Origin: Heligmosomoides polygyrus polygyrus
Lineage: Eukaryota; Nematoda; Chromadorea; Rhabditida; Heligmosomidae
Assembly: GCA_947396885.1 (NCBI GenBank)
Contig: OX377202.1
Coordinates: 80,882,643-80,946,642 of the forward strand
Direction: 5' to 3'
DNA: 64,000 bases
Below the pieces are notes generated by a model. The model was given only the letters and a program-made list of their open reading frames with translations, searched no databases and had not been told where the DNA came from. Each line of letters starts with the position of its first letter. Positions within the stretch are counted from its first letter, which is position 1. The translations under genes were made by a program, and so were the position numbers. This document shows, piece by piece, positions 32,560 to 44,478 of the stretch.

Positions 32560-33283
32560 TTTTCAAACAAACTTAGAGTCTCCAACACGGTTAGATTATT
32601 CTGTTTAAGAAAAATTTAGTATATTTCTCATGAAAATTTAGAAATCACCTACTCCAAAAACTGAACGCATTGTTTGAAATTTTATAAAAATTATATTTTA
32701 AGGAAAAATAATGATGTAAACGTAGGCGCAGCAGGGCAAAATGCACTAAAGGAAGAGATCGCATCATGCACACGACTAGATCGTCATGATTTTTATTTGT
32801 TTGATTAATAGGGGAAACGCTGCCTGCTAGTAACACGAGAGTGAGAAAACGTGTGTTTTCTATGACTGTTCTTGTTGCGACGTTTACATATGTGTTTCTC
32901 CGCGCAAGGATTCTTCAGGACTTTGGCTACCAACCAGATAAAAATCGCGGCGATCTAGTCGAGTGCATGACGCGATTTCCTCTTCTAATACAATGGATGA
33001 TTGATGCTGCGCTTTATGCGAAGTTTGATTCATTAATGTTCCTAGAAATAGGATTTTTGCAACATTTTAAGCAGTGTATTTACTTATTGAGACACGTGAA
33101 TTAGAAGATTTTAAGGGAATTTATACTATGTAGATTTTCCTTAAACAAAAGTAATCCTAGCTACGTTGGAAAGTCACTAGTTTAATATTGTGGACGCTTG
33201 TTTTGATTTGGAAGACGTGCGCCAAGGTTGCTTGAAGATGAGCTGAATTTGATTTGAAAATTGTTCAATTTGACGAGAAATGC
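32560..33283. mobile_element. Foldback repeat, 'CCATTTTC' family, left end uncertain
   Basis: Arms at about 32560-32820 and 32930-33283 are inverted copies (GCATCATGCACACGACTAGATCG versus the complement of CGATCTAGTCGAGTGCATGACGC). The second arm also matches 2950-3300, with the ATCTAGTCGAGTGCA block and the GGACGCTTGTTTTGATTTGGAA block. The right end (reversed GCATTTCTCGTCAAATT) is degraded. Confidence 0.6.
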
Positions 33284-34082
33284 TATATATTAATCTCCAG
33301 CATATGATGGATATGAAAGCTGAACGACGTTTTCGTGCAGACGAACGCATTTTTGAAGAATTCTCCATTCTATCACCTGCACCAAGGCATCGCGGATGAG
33401 AGCAACGCGATTGCTGGTGCCTCAAGCTTTTTCTAGTGATTACTGGGGCATTTAGTAAGGTTGCTGCCTGTCATGGAGACGACATTTGGCGCAGAGGACG
33501 GCAAACATAGGCAATGAAGTCGTACATTCTGCCTGTGATCTGATGCTGGCACACTGGGTCACGAAGAACTATCGCGCATCGATCGAGTTCCGCCATTTCG
33601 TTCGGCTCCTCCGGTCATGAACCGTCTCTGACTTCGTCAACCGTTCTTCGTACTTTTCCTGGTTGTCAAGAATCCATGGAACACGTTACTCTTTGGTGAG
33701 GGAAACTCGCCTGTCCTAGCCTTATGCTGTTCTCTCCCAAGCCTTCTGTTCTAGCTTCTAGCTAGCAAAGAAGTGCCGCTTCTAGCCGCAAATTGTGTCC
33801 GGAAAATCACTTCTCAATAGTGATGCGATTAGCCTGTCGTATTACTGGAAATTGGAGTTTTCTTTATGCTTATGCGCTGTGCTGCACCTTTGCGCTTGCC
33901 CGTTTTTTTGGGGTGGAGGTTTTACTTTTGACGTACTTCTTCGTATGGATATCCATTGATTATACAACGGAACCCCGGAGCTACCGAACACTGGTTTTCC
34001 TGTAAATGTAGCTAGAATAGTGTTCAGCATTTCACTCAGCATTTGAACTTTAAGTACACCAGAGAGAGCACATACATAGATT
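33284..34082. other. No recognised gene
   Basis: One 70-codon ORF with hydrophobic stretches (33793-34005) has no recognised family. Nothing else noted. Confidence 0.4.
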
Positions 34083-34345
34083 TCAGTGTTAGGCAATCCC
34101 TTAGGGATACGCCTCGCATTTTACTTTCATGTCGCGGAGACAGTTCGAATGCGCATTTCTCCTATGTATGCAATGGCTTGCGGTGGTCGGCCGATAAACA
34201 AGTTAGTAATTTATCGTTTTCAGCCCAGTCTGGTACCATCACCGAACCCGGAGGGATGGAAGGTTTGGCTGACATGAGCAGAAACACGAACCAAAATTAG
34301 GTGTTCGCGATAGTCGGCGTCTCTTTCGACTGCGCTACCACGGGT
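34083..34345 (-). repeat. tRNA-derived SINE
   Basis: On the - strand it starts GTGGTAGCGCAGTCGAAAGA (box A-like) and ends near CCCTAAGGGATTGCC. Co-linear with the copies at 48486, 51034 and 54048, including the CCTTCCATCCCTCCGGG block and the ACCGCAAGCCATTG block. Confidence 0.75.
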
Positions 34346-34360
34346 CTATGATAATTATTG

Positions 34361-34560
34361 TTCACAACTTGTGTCAGTATCTTGCTCCACACGAAGTTTT
34401 TAGGCGGATCTTCATTATCGGCCTGACGTTTCGGCTATCCGTCGTTTTCAGAGGCGCTTAAGATTCAACTAAAGACCTCATGTGGCACAAGATACCGACA
34501 CCAACAACTCACCATGCCGAGGTTCCAAGAAGAGAGAAGTTGGGGATTACTAACAATATT
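34361..34560 (+). mobile_element. Penelope-like element, 5' end fragment
   Basis: An inverted tail (34371-34390) and a - strand hammerhead-like core (34421-34455) are followed by the direct tail (34482-34501, 17 of 20 bases complementary to the inverted one) and an ATG at 34514 opening MPRFQEERSWGLL. This matches MPRFYEERTWRLL of the copy at 10549. The ORF is cut after about 15 codons where CR1 sequence begins. Confidence 0.78.
34421..34455 (-). ncRNA. Hammerhead-ribozyme-like motif
   Basis: On the - strand: GCCU, CUGAAAA (G8 of the core changed to A), stem II with GG/CC pairs, GAAACGUC, AGGC. Stem I GCCU/AGGC pairs perfectly. The core change makes cleavage unlikely in this copy. Confidence 0.55.
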
Positions 34561-34596
34561 TATCATTTCTACGCTAAACTCTATACTTTTGAAGCC

Positions 34597-35522
34597 GCCA
34601 TTTTATTTATTTATTTATTTATACGTGTATCACAGCACGCAACAAGTGCAAAAGTGAAAGCAAAACACAGTAATAATAAACGCAAGCATAGAAGAAAGGG
34701 CAATATATCGAGTCTTGAGATAACTGTCAACGAGCCACTTATATTGGTTAAACGAAGATGGCAAAGCATGCTTTTTGGAAAACAACAAGAATTCAGAGCC
34801 GGCCTTTTGAATCAAGAAGGATGCGCGAACACAACTTTTGGCCACAGGATAATGGATTTTAGCTGTACAACCCCTTGTACTAGAATGGTGGACAGTGTAG
34901 AGCTCACCAACTGACAGCGCAACCCTTCCAGTCATCATCTTGAAAATCATGATTAGATCGTTTCGCTCCCTACGGATAGCAAGTGATTCCAGCTTGAATA
35001 TTTTATTACGATCATGCGCTGAGGGAACGGTGGTGTACTCATAGCCATTTAAGCGTAACCATAGCTTTCTAGTGTAGCCATTCTGCACTGATTCAAGTCT
35101 CTGTATGCAGCGTTTAAGGTGAGGACTAAACACAGTGCCGTACTCCAATATTGGACGAAAACACGATTTGTATGCAAGCAGCAAGTGAGCTGCTGAATTT
35201 GTAGATAGAGCTCTAAATATATTATGAGTTATTCTTTCAGCTTTTTTGCAGTCATTTCGCAATGTTCTGGGAAAGTAAGTTTTTTATCCAAGATAAAGCC
35301 GAGATCTCGCAGACTTTATTCACTAAGTAGATTGCTACTGCCAAGGTTGTAAATGCGCCTAGCCGAATTTGAATTGCCGAGATGAAAACTCTAGTTTTTG
35401 GTGCTGAGATAGGTAATTTCCACCTGTCCGACCAATCGGCAACCTCTGAAACTGCACATTGAAGGGCAAAATGGTCCCCTGCACACGTAATATTCCTGTA
35501 TATTTTTATATCGTCAGCAAAC
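34597..35522 (-). mobile_element. CR1-like retrotransposon, 3' part
   Basis: The - strand encodes [12 protein letters not shown] (catalytic FADD, near 35510), then the thumb region SCFRPILEYGTVFSPHLKRC and RLESVQNGYTRKLWLRL down to about 34640, ending in a TTTA/TAAA microsatellite tail at 34597-34620. Frames change near 35260. The upstream side is interrupted by the composite SINE at 35536. Confidence 0.85.
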
Positions 35523-35535
35523 ATTTTGCACTTAA

Positions 35536-35977
35536 GCTGTCACAACGATGTTCTGTTGCGATCGAAACTTCTAGCGCCAGGCGGGACTCGAACCCGCACC
35601 TCCCTCTGACCGGGCGGGAATGCTCTACGCCATTACACCACCGGCGCCGTTTGATCGAAGGCAACATCCACACCTCGAGGGACCGATCAGCACCCACCCG
35701 TATCCGGGATGAGCTAACCGCTGATATCAGCATGGGACCAGTTAAGCTGATGGTCTTGACAGAAACAATTCAAATCAGTTTCTTTAAGCCTGAATTGGCT
35801 GGTATCGAGGTTGTATGCTGTCACAACGATGTCTTGTTGCGATCAAAACTTCTAGCGAGGGAGGTGCAGGTTCGAGTCCCGCCTGGCGCTAGAAGTTTTG
35901 ATCGCAACAAGACATCGTTGTGACAGCTTACAACCTCAATACCAGCCAATTCAGGCATAAAGAAACTGATTTGAATT
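35536..35977. repeat. Composite inverted tRNA-derived SINE
   Basis: Flanked by a 13-bp duplication ATTTTGCACTTAA (35523-35535, 35978-35990) inside the CR1 element. On the - strand it begins GGCGCCGGTGGTGTAATGG (box A-like) and includes GGTTCGAGTCC (perfect box B) and a GCGGG/CCCGC T-stem, a tRNA-like head at about 35572-35649. A second head fragment on the + strand (GGTTCGAGTCCCGCCTGGCG) lies at 35871. 35768-35858 and 35885-35975 are inverted copies of the tail. Confidence 0.78.
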
Positions 35978-36131
35978 ATTTTGCACTTAACATTTTGCAA
36001 ATTAGGCACCTTAACAATCATAACTGACACGTATAGTAATTTCGATTTCTATAAAAATGTTTTTAGAATTATTTACCTGCCGCAGAAAAGCAATTTTTGT
36101 GTTGAACTAGAAGATCATGACATTTAGAGTA

Positions 36132-36863
36132 CAGGGTGCGTAAAAAGTATTGACGCACCTACTTTTTGTTTCAGCTCCAGCCTTCTGTTTCTACCCCTCT
36201 AGGTTTTTATGTGTTATTTTTGTTGTCTGTATTGTGCTCAAAAAACACTCACGATAAAACTGAAGAAACATGATTGTCACTGTTACGGTGGCCCTATTTT
36301 GTCTGTTTCCCAAAGAGCCGAATACTTCCTTAACAAGAGATTTAGGCGCTGTTCGAAACGGTTGGTGAGGAAAGATGTCAGCAACCCAAACGTCAGCCAC
36401 GGCTCTGTCATAACAGATGATGATTACAAGAGGTTCACGCACGTTAACGTTCAAATCAAAAATTGCCAACCTCTGTCCCATAACGGCAAACAGATAACGC
36501 GCGCAGGTGTAGACAGCTTCTCAGACGAGCACAGCTTAAACGTGAATCCGCTGGATTACTCTTTCTAGGTGATTTTGAAGAATGAGGTCTGTGCTACTTT
36601 CAACAGAAGTGACCAGTCGCAGAAGGCTACCCTGTTCGAAGAACGGAACAAAATGCAAGCGAGTACTTGCAGCGCGTGCTCATGAATTTTTCCGCCGTTT
36701 TCGCTCCTGTATTCACATTAAAGGAGCCGATGTCAATTACGACTTATTCTGTCGTGTTTGCAAGAGCATTTTCCATATTTCTGAAATGAATATTTTAAAA
36801 CTTACTGCGCAATACTATTTCCACAACCGCTATTTACTGCGTCAATACTTTTTACGCACCCTG
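36132..36863 (+). mobile_element. Tc1-like transposon, internally decayed
   Basis: Perfect 26-bp inverted ends, starting CAGGGTGCGTAAAAAGTATT, with TA on both sides (36130-36131, 36864-36865). An ORF at 36209-36568 resembles the N-terminal helix-turn-helix part of a Tc1/maT transposase (RFRRCSKRLVRKDVSNPNVS, then HGSVITDDD and QIKNCQPLS). The catalytic part is mostly missing at 732 bp total. Confidence 0.75.
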
Positions 36864-37046
36864 TAGGTTCGGCAGATGAAAGCAGTGGCATGCACAAGGA
36901 ATGCATTGTGCAATCTCTTCAATTAACGCATGAAAAATTAATGTCCTGGTGCTTTATAGAATATGCCTTCTCTAAGTAAAATAATAAGGACTTTATAAAT
37001 ATACAAGCGATCTATTCACATTTTTGCAACTTGTGTGGGCTTAATA

Positions 37047-38292
37047 CTAGGTTTTCGCACAATTAATCTCCGAAACGGACCTCTTATTTCAAACTGCTAT
37101 AACTTAGCTTAAGCACAACCTTATTAATCCAGGTAAAAAAACCGAGAATCTGTACATCCTTGCCAACAAATGTATTAAATATAATTCTTAAAAAATGAGA
37201 CCACAGGAATTAACGAAATCAAGGAGGTCAGATTCAACATCGGTCAAATTAGTGAATTGTTTCTGACGCAAATGAGAATGAAGAGCTCGGAAAAAGTGGC
37301 TGTCAGTGGTGGAAAGGTCGGGAAATATGGTAGGTGAGGGAGAATTTCGATACCTAAGGCGTCAATTTTCGCCGAGGGACTTGTGAAATGTGTGCCTTGT
37401 GTTGTCCTGCAACAGGAGCAGCCCTCCTCTATTCACCACTGCCGGTCACAATTTTTGCAACTTCTCATTGTTTAAATACAGCAGTAAGAGTTCGCAGACT
37501 GCCTGACCAGTCTGCAAAAAGCTGTAACGGATGATACCTTTGCAGCACCACCACAAAGTAAGCATAACTTTTTTAGGGTAGAGGTCGGGTTTAGGAAAGG
37601 ATGATGGAGAAGTACCCTTATCTATCCAGACAAATTCCCGCTTTCTGTTATCGTAAAGGACCCATTTTTCATCTACAGTTATAACATGGCCTACGAAACG
37701 CTCATTTTTAAAGCGAACTAGTAAGTTGGGCAAGTGTTGAAAAGTGCCAGACACTGCTCATCAGTCAGCTCCCACTTCGAAATCTTCTTCACCTTGCCGA
37801 TTCTCGCCAAATGCCTTGATATCGTAATTTGATGTTCGCCAAAGCCCTCTTCTAATGTATGCGTATTCGTCTCCGGATTTGCTTCGACAGCTCTGCTCAA
37901 AACTTCAACGTCAATCGACGACTTGCGCACGCGACCTGGTTTTTCTTCGAGATCAAAATCGCCAGAAGCGAATTTTTCGAAGCAGAGTCTCATCGTTCAT
38001 TCGCAAGGACATTCCGTCACAAAAGCGCTGCTAAGGTTACGGGATGCTTCTACCGCTGAATGACCCAATTTTAATTCGTAAGGCATGATGACTCGATTGT
38101 CATGTCGGTTTTACGGAGCCCTAGAAGAGGTCGGCTACAAAAATCACGACGACAACACATAAGTTTTTTGAAACAGCAGACAAAACCCTATCGAACGGTA
38201 TGTGTGACTTTACCTGAAACGGAATGATTTAGCGTAAAATCTTATTTATTTCTACATACCTCGAAACGGAGTTTAATTTTGCGACAGCCTAA
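37047..38292 (-). mobile_element. Mariner transposon, nearly full length, decayed
   Basis: 1246 bp, TA on both sides. Ends are CTAGGTTTTCGCACAATTAA and, reversed, TTAGGCTGTCGCAAAATTAA. The transposase on the - strand starts near 38075 (YELKLGHSAVEASRNLSSAF), then FASGDFDLEEKPGRVRKSS, the second helix-turn-helix EGFGEHQITISRHLARIGKV, ITVDEKWVLYDNRKREFVWI and KKVMLTLWWCCKGIIRYSFL, and ends FRALHSHLRQKQFTNLTDVE near 37260. Three or more frame changes. Confidence 0.9.
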
Positions 38293-41185
38293 TATTTCCT
38301 TAAATGACGCTGATGATTCGGCTTTTTAATCAAGATTTTATATTTTTTGCACGTGTTCAGTTTATTTTGGAGACGTTCAGTTAGATTTGGACTGTGTTCG
38401 GCTTTACGTGAGAAACTTTGTTCTGTGTAGTTATGAACAAAGGCACAGACGATTATAAACAGGAGAATGAATCACATTAGAGAGCTTTTTACCTTGCTTG
38501 ACTTCTGAGACTGGCAATTTGAACCACGGTAATTGACGTCCCGTACCCCTTGCCAGCTCTGCTTGATTTACCGCCTCCCTTTCTATGAAATGAGTAATCT
38601 TGAAGGAAAGTGATTCATACGTACATACATTCGCAAATGGAGAAGACTTCTCAATTTGAAGGCATACTGATGCTTAAGTGCGTGGCAGAGTTGACGGAAC
38701 AGGTGCAAGTGCTTTGTGTAGCCCAATGCAACGTGCATGATTTAGGTGATGCGTTCAGGCCAATCAAGTCTTGCATCATTCTGAGGTAAGTAGATGAAAA
38801 AGTGCTCTTAGACACTTGATTCTGAGCCATTCATCGATGGGCGGCCATAGTAAATCATGGAATGGGCGAAGTGCGCATTCAAATCGACTCCACGACATGC
38901 TGTAGAAGGAGAATTCGCGACATATCCTTCGAAGAAACTGATTAGAGCGGACTTTTGACATTTTATCCTTTTCGATGATCGTGAATTTAGTTTTTTGTGG
39001 AAGGAAAATCTCTAACGCATCGTGATCATTCACACTTTGCTCTCAGTTCTTACCCACTTGATTTTCCAGTTTGCTGGCTTTTCAGCGAAGTTGGAGAGTT
39101 GATTTCGATTTTTAAGGACGTCCTGAACGAAAGGACCTCTTTGGGGGTTATCCTACCCGCCATCCACCAGAAGCGTCTAAATAGTGACCTTCATTGCCGC
39201 TGTCAATAGTTACCCATAATTCTCACTCAACGATTAGGGAACCTCTTTGGAAACATTGAAATATTCAAGAGATAAGTTCTCTAACTTTATCCCAAAAAGT
39301 CGCAAAAGGAAACAACCAACACCAGCAACTGTTTCCAAAAATGTAACTGTTCTGGTGGTGATAAAACTCTTGAATCTTCAATAACATCAAAACTAGGTGT
39401 CTTACTCGAAATGAGAACAGAGGGAAAGTCCTACGCTGGGTCTAACATTGAGATCACGCAATATGTCTGTTCAGTGTGTAACGATGCTTACTTAATTGGA
39501 AGTATTAAACCATTTACGTGAAGTTTTGCAGATGAAATTTTTTTGATTCTTACGCGTCGCTTTTATAAACCTTCGTTTTGCACAACAATTTCACTTAAAA
39601 GACTGCTTACGAAAACTTTGATCCGGCACCAGTACAAAGAAGTGAATCTGAGAATTATTTTCTAACCTCGTGACTTTTCGAGTAAGGAAGATGTTTACTG
39701 GACAAGGAAGATTCGGAACGTAAGGCCCATCGGAGAGTCGCGGAATATTGTGTCATTATCTCGTAATTGTTCGCGCATTCTTCATCGATGTACTACAGGT
39801 TTGAACCATTTATCGTATTTTCGATGCCAGTGTTGAGCAGATAAGAGAATGTCTAATCATGGAAGAAATAATGTCTTTTTACAACCAACAATTTTAGGAA
39901 CGACTTCGGGTGTTTACATTGAAAAGCAAATACTGCCTTCCAAATCACCACAGATTTTATCTTCACCTCGCAAGAATAGTTGAAGATTTTCTAGATAACC
40001 GTAGCTAGGCGAAACTGCTTTATAAAATGCAAGATTAGCAAAGATGACCGCTAAAACTCGTGCGTTTTTAAAGTGCCAAACTTTGTGTAAATGGCATGAA
40101 TATAGTGCGTACTCAGCAACAAACTAACCCTAATATTTTCGTTTCCTTGATCTTCAAATTAACTTAAAGAAAGCTACCGTAACTGAGGAGGTGAGGATTG
40201 TATAACAGTTAAAATTTTGGAATCGCGTTTTGAGGACCCTTGTAGTATGATTTATGAGGCCTTTTAGGAATTGAAAATGTCCGTCCTTGTAATGTGGGCG
40301 GAAATCAATGGAGAAATGAGTTACGTTATAGCGAACATGATGCTAAACGATGTCTTTAAATTTAGAAAGGTGGAAGCATCGATTACTAATCCTTTTGTGG
40401 CTTCTTTTGCTTTGCTTTATTTGCAGCCATACTGATTGAGATTTTGCTGCAGTTTTGACGCCGCGTCCAAGCAAAGACTGTGTAAAATTTCGTTCACCTG
40501 ATAACAAGGGTTTTTGCTAGCCATCAAAGTGTTCCGAATTGAGTGTTCTCTGAGGTATTCTTGGTCTTCAGCGTGTCGACAACCGCTCCGGGAGACAGAC
40601 TTTGTTCGCCGAGCGTGACCAATTCGAATGGTCGCTCCTCTCGGTTCTTCGACTTTTCGGTTTTAATGCATTCTGGAAGGCTTTCTCGTATAATCCTCTC
40701 CAAAGAATCCTCGAAGCATATCTGGTATCTTTCAAAACTCTGGGAAACATCTCTTTGTGGATAGAGTGATGTCGAGAAATCATCCGAACGTCAATACAGT
40801 TCTGTTACTCCAACCCAATTCTTGGAAGAAGAACATTCTCATGAACATGTTTTATTGCCAGTGATCGTATGCTTGCTAAGCCCAACGATGCACTGGATTT
40901 TCGGAGGCTGGGTAAAGCTTCAAAATGAGCGTTTCTATTCCCAGATTGGATTCCGATAACGCATTCCTATCTGCTTGAAGAAAGAGCACTTGAATCTACA
41001 AATTCTAAATGCAACCAAGTAGCCCGGGAAGGTAGCATATGGCGACGTTGATGTTCATAATTCAGTTCGTATTGTACTTGCTTTGTCCTAAAGATAATTT
41101 AGCATTTGACCCACCACATTCACATTGAATTGTTTCGGTCCATGGGTCATTTTTCAGTTCGGAGAACCGCTGTCAGAATCGGAAA
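38293..41185. other. Long stretch without recognised genes
   Basis: A SINE 3' fragment on the + strand lies at about 38850-38935 (GCGCATTCAAATCGACTCCA; CGACATGCTGTAGAAGGAGA). Otherwise AT-rich with ORFs under 90 codons and no recognised domain. Confidence 0.5.
38850..38935 (+). repeat. tRNA-derived SINE, 3' fragment
   Basis: Matches the 3' region of the SINE at 54048-54355 (TATTCAAATCGCCTCCACGA block). Confidence 0.6.
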
Positions 41186-41400
41186 TTCTGATTATTTATT
41201 TATTTGTTTATGCGTAGAAGAAGACGCGCTTTACCACTAGAATGAAATGACATTGAGACAAGCCATGCCAAACAGACATGAAACAAACGCAACGCAATCA
41301 AGTGGAGAAGAAGAGCGGCATTCTTTGGTTTTTCAGCACATAAAGTAGGTGCTTGAGGAAAATTTGGCACATGATTTGACTCTTTTGGGTGAAAAAGCAC
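41186..41400 (-). mobile_element. Possible non-LTR 3' end with TTTA tail
   Basis: A TTATTTATTTATTTGTTTA tail at 41190-41210 resembles the 3' tails of the CR1 copies at 34597 and 56186. The 190 bp upstream on the - strand contain no RT motif. Weakly supported. Confidence 0.35.
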
Positions 41401-41899
41401 TAAAAACGAAGGACTAACGAAATTTACCTGGAAGGAAAGCTTCTACCAATGCAGCTTGCAAGAGATGACACTGTAACTTATATGTGATGCCCAAAGGTAG
41501 ATATCGTAATTTCGGCGCATGGGCATGCTGGCCGCTCCATGGGACTAGCATGTAAGACAGGCCAGTTACCTGCCGAGATAGGGGGAGTAAGCTACGTTGC
41601 AGAAGCAACAAAGAAAGTGCATTTTAAACAATTTTTTTCTAAACAATCCTATCAAACCCGACTTTCTAAAAAAAAGTAAGAACGTGAAGGCCACCAAAAA
41701 ATGACGTTTAATAGGAATTACAGAGAAAAATGTATGTAGAGAAAACAGTTGCTTCAATAAAAGAGGGTTAAATGTAGTGAAAAGTGAGGAAGGAAGAGCT
41801 ATGCTGATGATGGCCGTTTGTAGGTGCCTATTCTGACAAGAAGAATGTTGGTGGTTTCTGTCAGTGTTCCTGAGGATGTTATCACAATCTCGATAGGCG

Positions 41900-43860
41900 T
41901 ATATTAAATACAGCTGATCGAAATTCCTGAAACCTGCAAGGTATCGATTTTTTCTAACTTTTTCTTGAAAGTGCTACTGCTTTCAGATGGCATAACCTTG
42001 GCAGGCAAATGTCTAATCCACCGAGCCCCACGATCAAAAATAAAGTTGAACAAATGAGCGTAGTTCTTCTTTTGGATCATGGGATAGTGGAGAGTGAAGC
42101 CCTCAGATCGTGGCCCACAAGGTCTGAATGTATAGTACTTACTAGCACGCAGTTTGAGAGATCCGCGAAGTACTTTGAAGCAGAACCGATAGCGGACAAG
42201 ATGCGCGAAGCTCGCTGGCGATGGTACGGCCACGTTCTGCGTGGAGAAGAACGTCCGCAAGATAGGCCTTAACTTCGAGGTAATAGGAAAGCGGCCTAGA
42301 GGGCGCCCAAAGCAGCTTTGAGCTGATACGTTACATGAGGACTTGAAAATAGCTGGTGTACATCCTGATCTAGCGTTGGATCGAGAAAGGTGACGTCATG
42401 ACACCAGGATAGCGGACCCCGCCACGAAGCGGGACAAATGCTGAAGAAGAAGAAGACTTTGATGCAGAACATTAGATCAGCGTCAAATCTTTTGTCAAAA
42501 GTGATCTCAAGCCTAATAACTCTAGCCGATCTCCATAACTTTGAAGTGTTCGCTCACAATTTCCTTGCTGCAATCGACTGCACACAAATCTCGTAAAAGT
42601 TTTTTGAACTTTCTCAAGCATTAAAAATCGAAAAGCTAAGTTTTTTAGGAATTGGAATTGGGAGCAGTACTCCAAGTGAGGAGGAACGTATGTTTTGTAA
42701 AGCTTGATAAAATGTCTGGATTGTCGCTGCAAACTTTACGAAAAATAAGGTAAAGAGTAGTGTATTTCTTTTGAGCTATTTTTTTCAATACGGATCGAGA
42801 AATCCAACTTTGAATCAACCATAACACGATGATCCCTAACGGTTGCGCACTCAGGACGAGTTAAGTCATAAGTACTATATTCAGCAGCGCGCCTTCACAA
42901 AATGCAACACAAAGCACTTCTGGATTGAGAGTTAGACTTAGCTCAGATGCCGAAAATCAAAGGTCTTGCAAACCATTGTTCAGAGCCAAGCGTTTTTGTG
43001 CACGCTCTTCCTCATCGTACGTTCCGTAGATCTTTATATTATCAGCGTACGCTTGAAGTTTCGGACTACTAAAAAATCAGGTAACATCAGAAATACCAAA
43101 TGTGTACAACAGAAATAGGAGAGGTGCCAATACACCACCCTGCGGAACTCCGCTAGTACAGTGGTACTTGTCGGAAAACTCATATCCTCTAACAGCAATT
43201 GATCTGTTCTCCAAATATCTTACGAACCACTTCAGAAGTTGTCCCTCAATACCTAGTGAGTTCAGCTTGAGAAACAAATGCGTGTTGGGCACGTTATCAA
43301 ATGCTTCCGTCGAATCTATGTAGACAACACCAACCATTTTGCCCTGGTTAAGAGCAACTCTCCAGTCCAATATGCTACCAAAAAAATCGTGACTGTGGAG
43401 AGTCTCGGTAGAAAGCCATGCTGCTCTGTTGAAACAGTCTCGTTTGGGTTATCCACAGCATATTTTTTCTGTTATTATGCTTTCCATAACCTTAATAGGA
43501 CCAGGTATGATGCTAGTTGATCAAAACTGAGAGACCCAATACGCAGCTGATACTTTGGGAATGACCATTACTAGTGCGTGCTTCCAAGCAACCTCTCCAA
43601 ACATTAGGGAAATATTAAAAGTATACGAAAGAGATCAAGACAGTTCACAAGCACACTCTTTCAAATTAATTGGTGAAATGCCATCACAGGGTTCATTGAT
43701 GCAAGGCTTCGGGTCGAAAGACTACGTTGCTGAGGGGGTGCTTTGTAGTAGTAATCAAAACATAACATTTCCAAAAGCTCTTGTGTTTGCATCGATGGAG
43801 CGATACATCGTATCATTGAAGCGCCAGCGAAGTAACAACCCAAAGCAGTAGCTTTGCTTT
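41900..43860 (-). mobile_element. CR1-like retrotransposon, split by a nested insertion
   Basis: RT pieces on the - strand: GEVAWKHALVMVIPK (about 43590), VVYIDSTEAFDNVPN (43320) with the catalytic Asp, YHCTSGVPQGGVLAPLLFLL (43160), thumb region KLYKTYVPPHLEYCSQF (42700) and LQSYGDRLELLGLRSL. After a nested insert (42187-42455) it resumes with GFTLHYPMIQKKNYAHLFNF and FKKKLEKID down to 41904. Frame changes throughout; a family distinct from the CR1 at 56186-57850. Confidence 0.85.
42187..42455 (+). mobile_element. 5'-truncated non-LTR 3' end nested in CR1
   Basis: Encodes ADKMREARWRWYGHVLRGEE then, after frame changes, the RGRPKQ and DLKIAGVHPDLALDRER region, ending in a GAAGAAGAAGAAG tail. 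Flanked by near-identical 15-mers ACTTTGAAGCAGAAC (42172-42186) and ACTTTGATGCAGAAC (42456-42470). The same family tail occurs reversed at about 47940-48117. Confidence 0.85.
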
Positions 43861-44478
43861 TGTCGCAAGAGCAGACGTTACGTAAACTTCAGTTATGTTT
43901 GGAAGGACTCCACTCGAAGCTTACTTAGCCTTACTACGTATGTGTAAATGTAGCCTTTTCATAGAAACATTCTTGGCAAGCTTAATGCGCGAAGGCTTTG
44001 GCTTCACGCCGCAAAACTTCAGGCTTCTGCATTCAATATATTCTGAAGGCCGATTTCGCCATTTGTTCACTTTTTTAACATATATACATATGTATATCAA
44101 TAGAGAGAGAGGTTTGGAGGACCTGGTTAGATGACACTTATCGTTTAGCTTCGGAAGAGTTGATTTCCAGTCGAGTAGTCCCGTCGAACCTCACCATGCA
44201 GCTAAGAAATGATTCCCTGCGTTTGTGCAGATTGAAGACGAATTCCTGTTCGATTAATTATTGCTGTTCGATTTGCCGGTCAGTGATGAAGGGCACAAAT
44301 ATTTACCTTCTCCATTCTGCTTCACAATAAATTCATCGAGTAAATGTTCGCTTGGAAGCGCTTTCTTCGACTACTTGTTTTCTAACTTGGCTTTATCGCT
44401 GTCCCTTTCTCCATAGAACATTACAAGATCTGCCTCACTTCAACGAATAATCAATAATTAAACGTTCAAAATCTATTT
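43861..44478. other. No recognised gene
   Basis: May include decayed upstream CR1 sequence near 43870-44030, but no motif is convincing. Confidence 0.4.

Noticed and set aside
34480..34914. 144-codon + strand ORF
   Set aside because: It mixes the Penelope start region with antisense CR1 sequence.
35560..35650. Functional tRNA gene
   Set aside because: The anticodon loop is too large, and the sequence is part of a repeated SINE unit with a target duplication.
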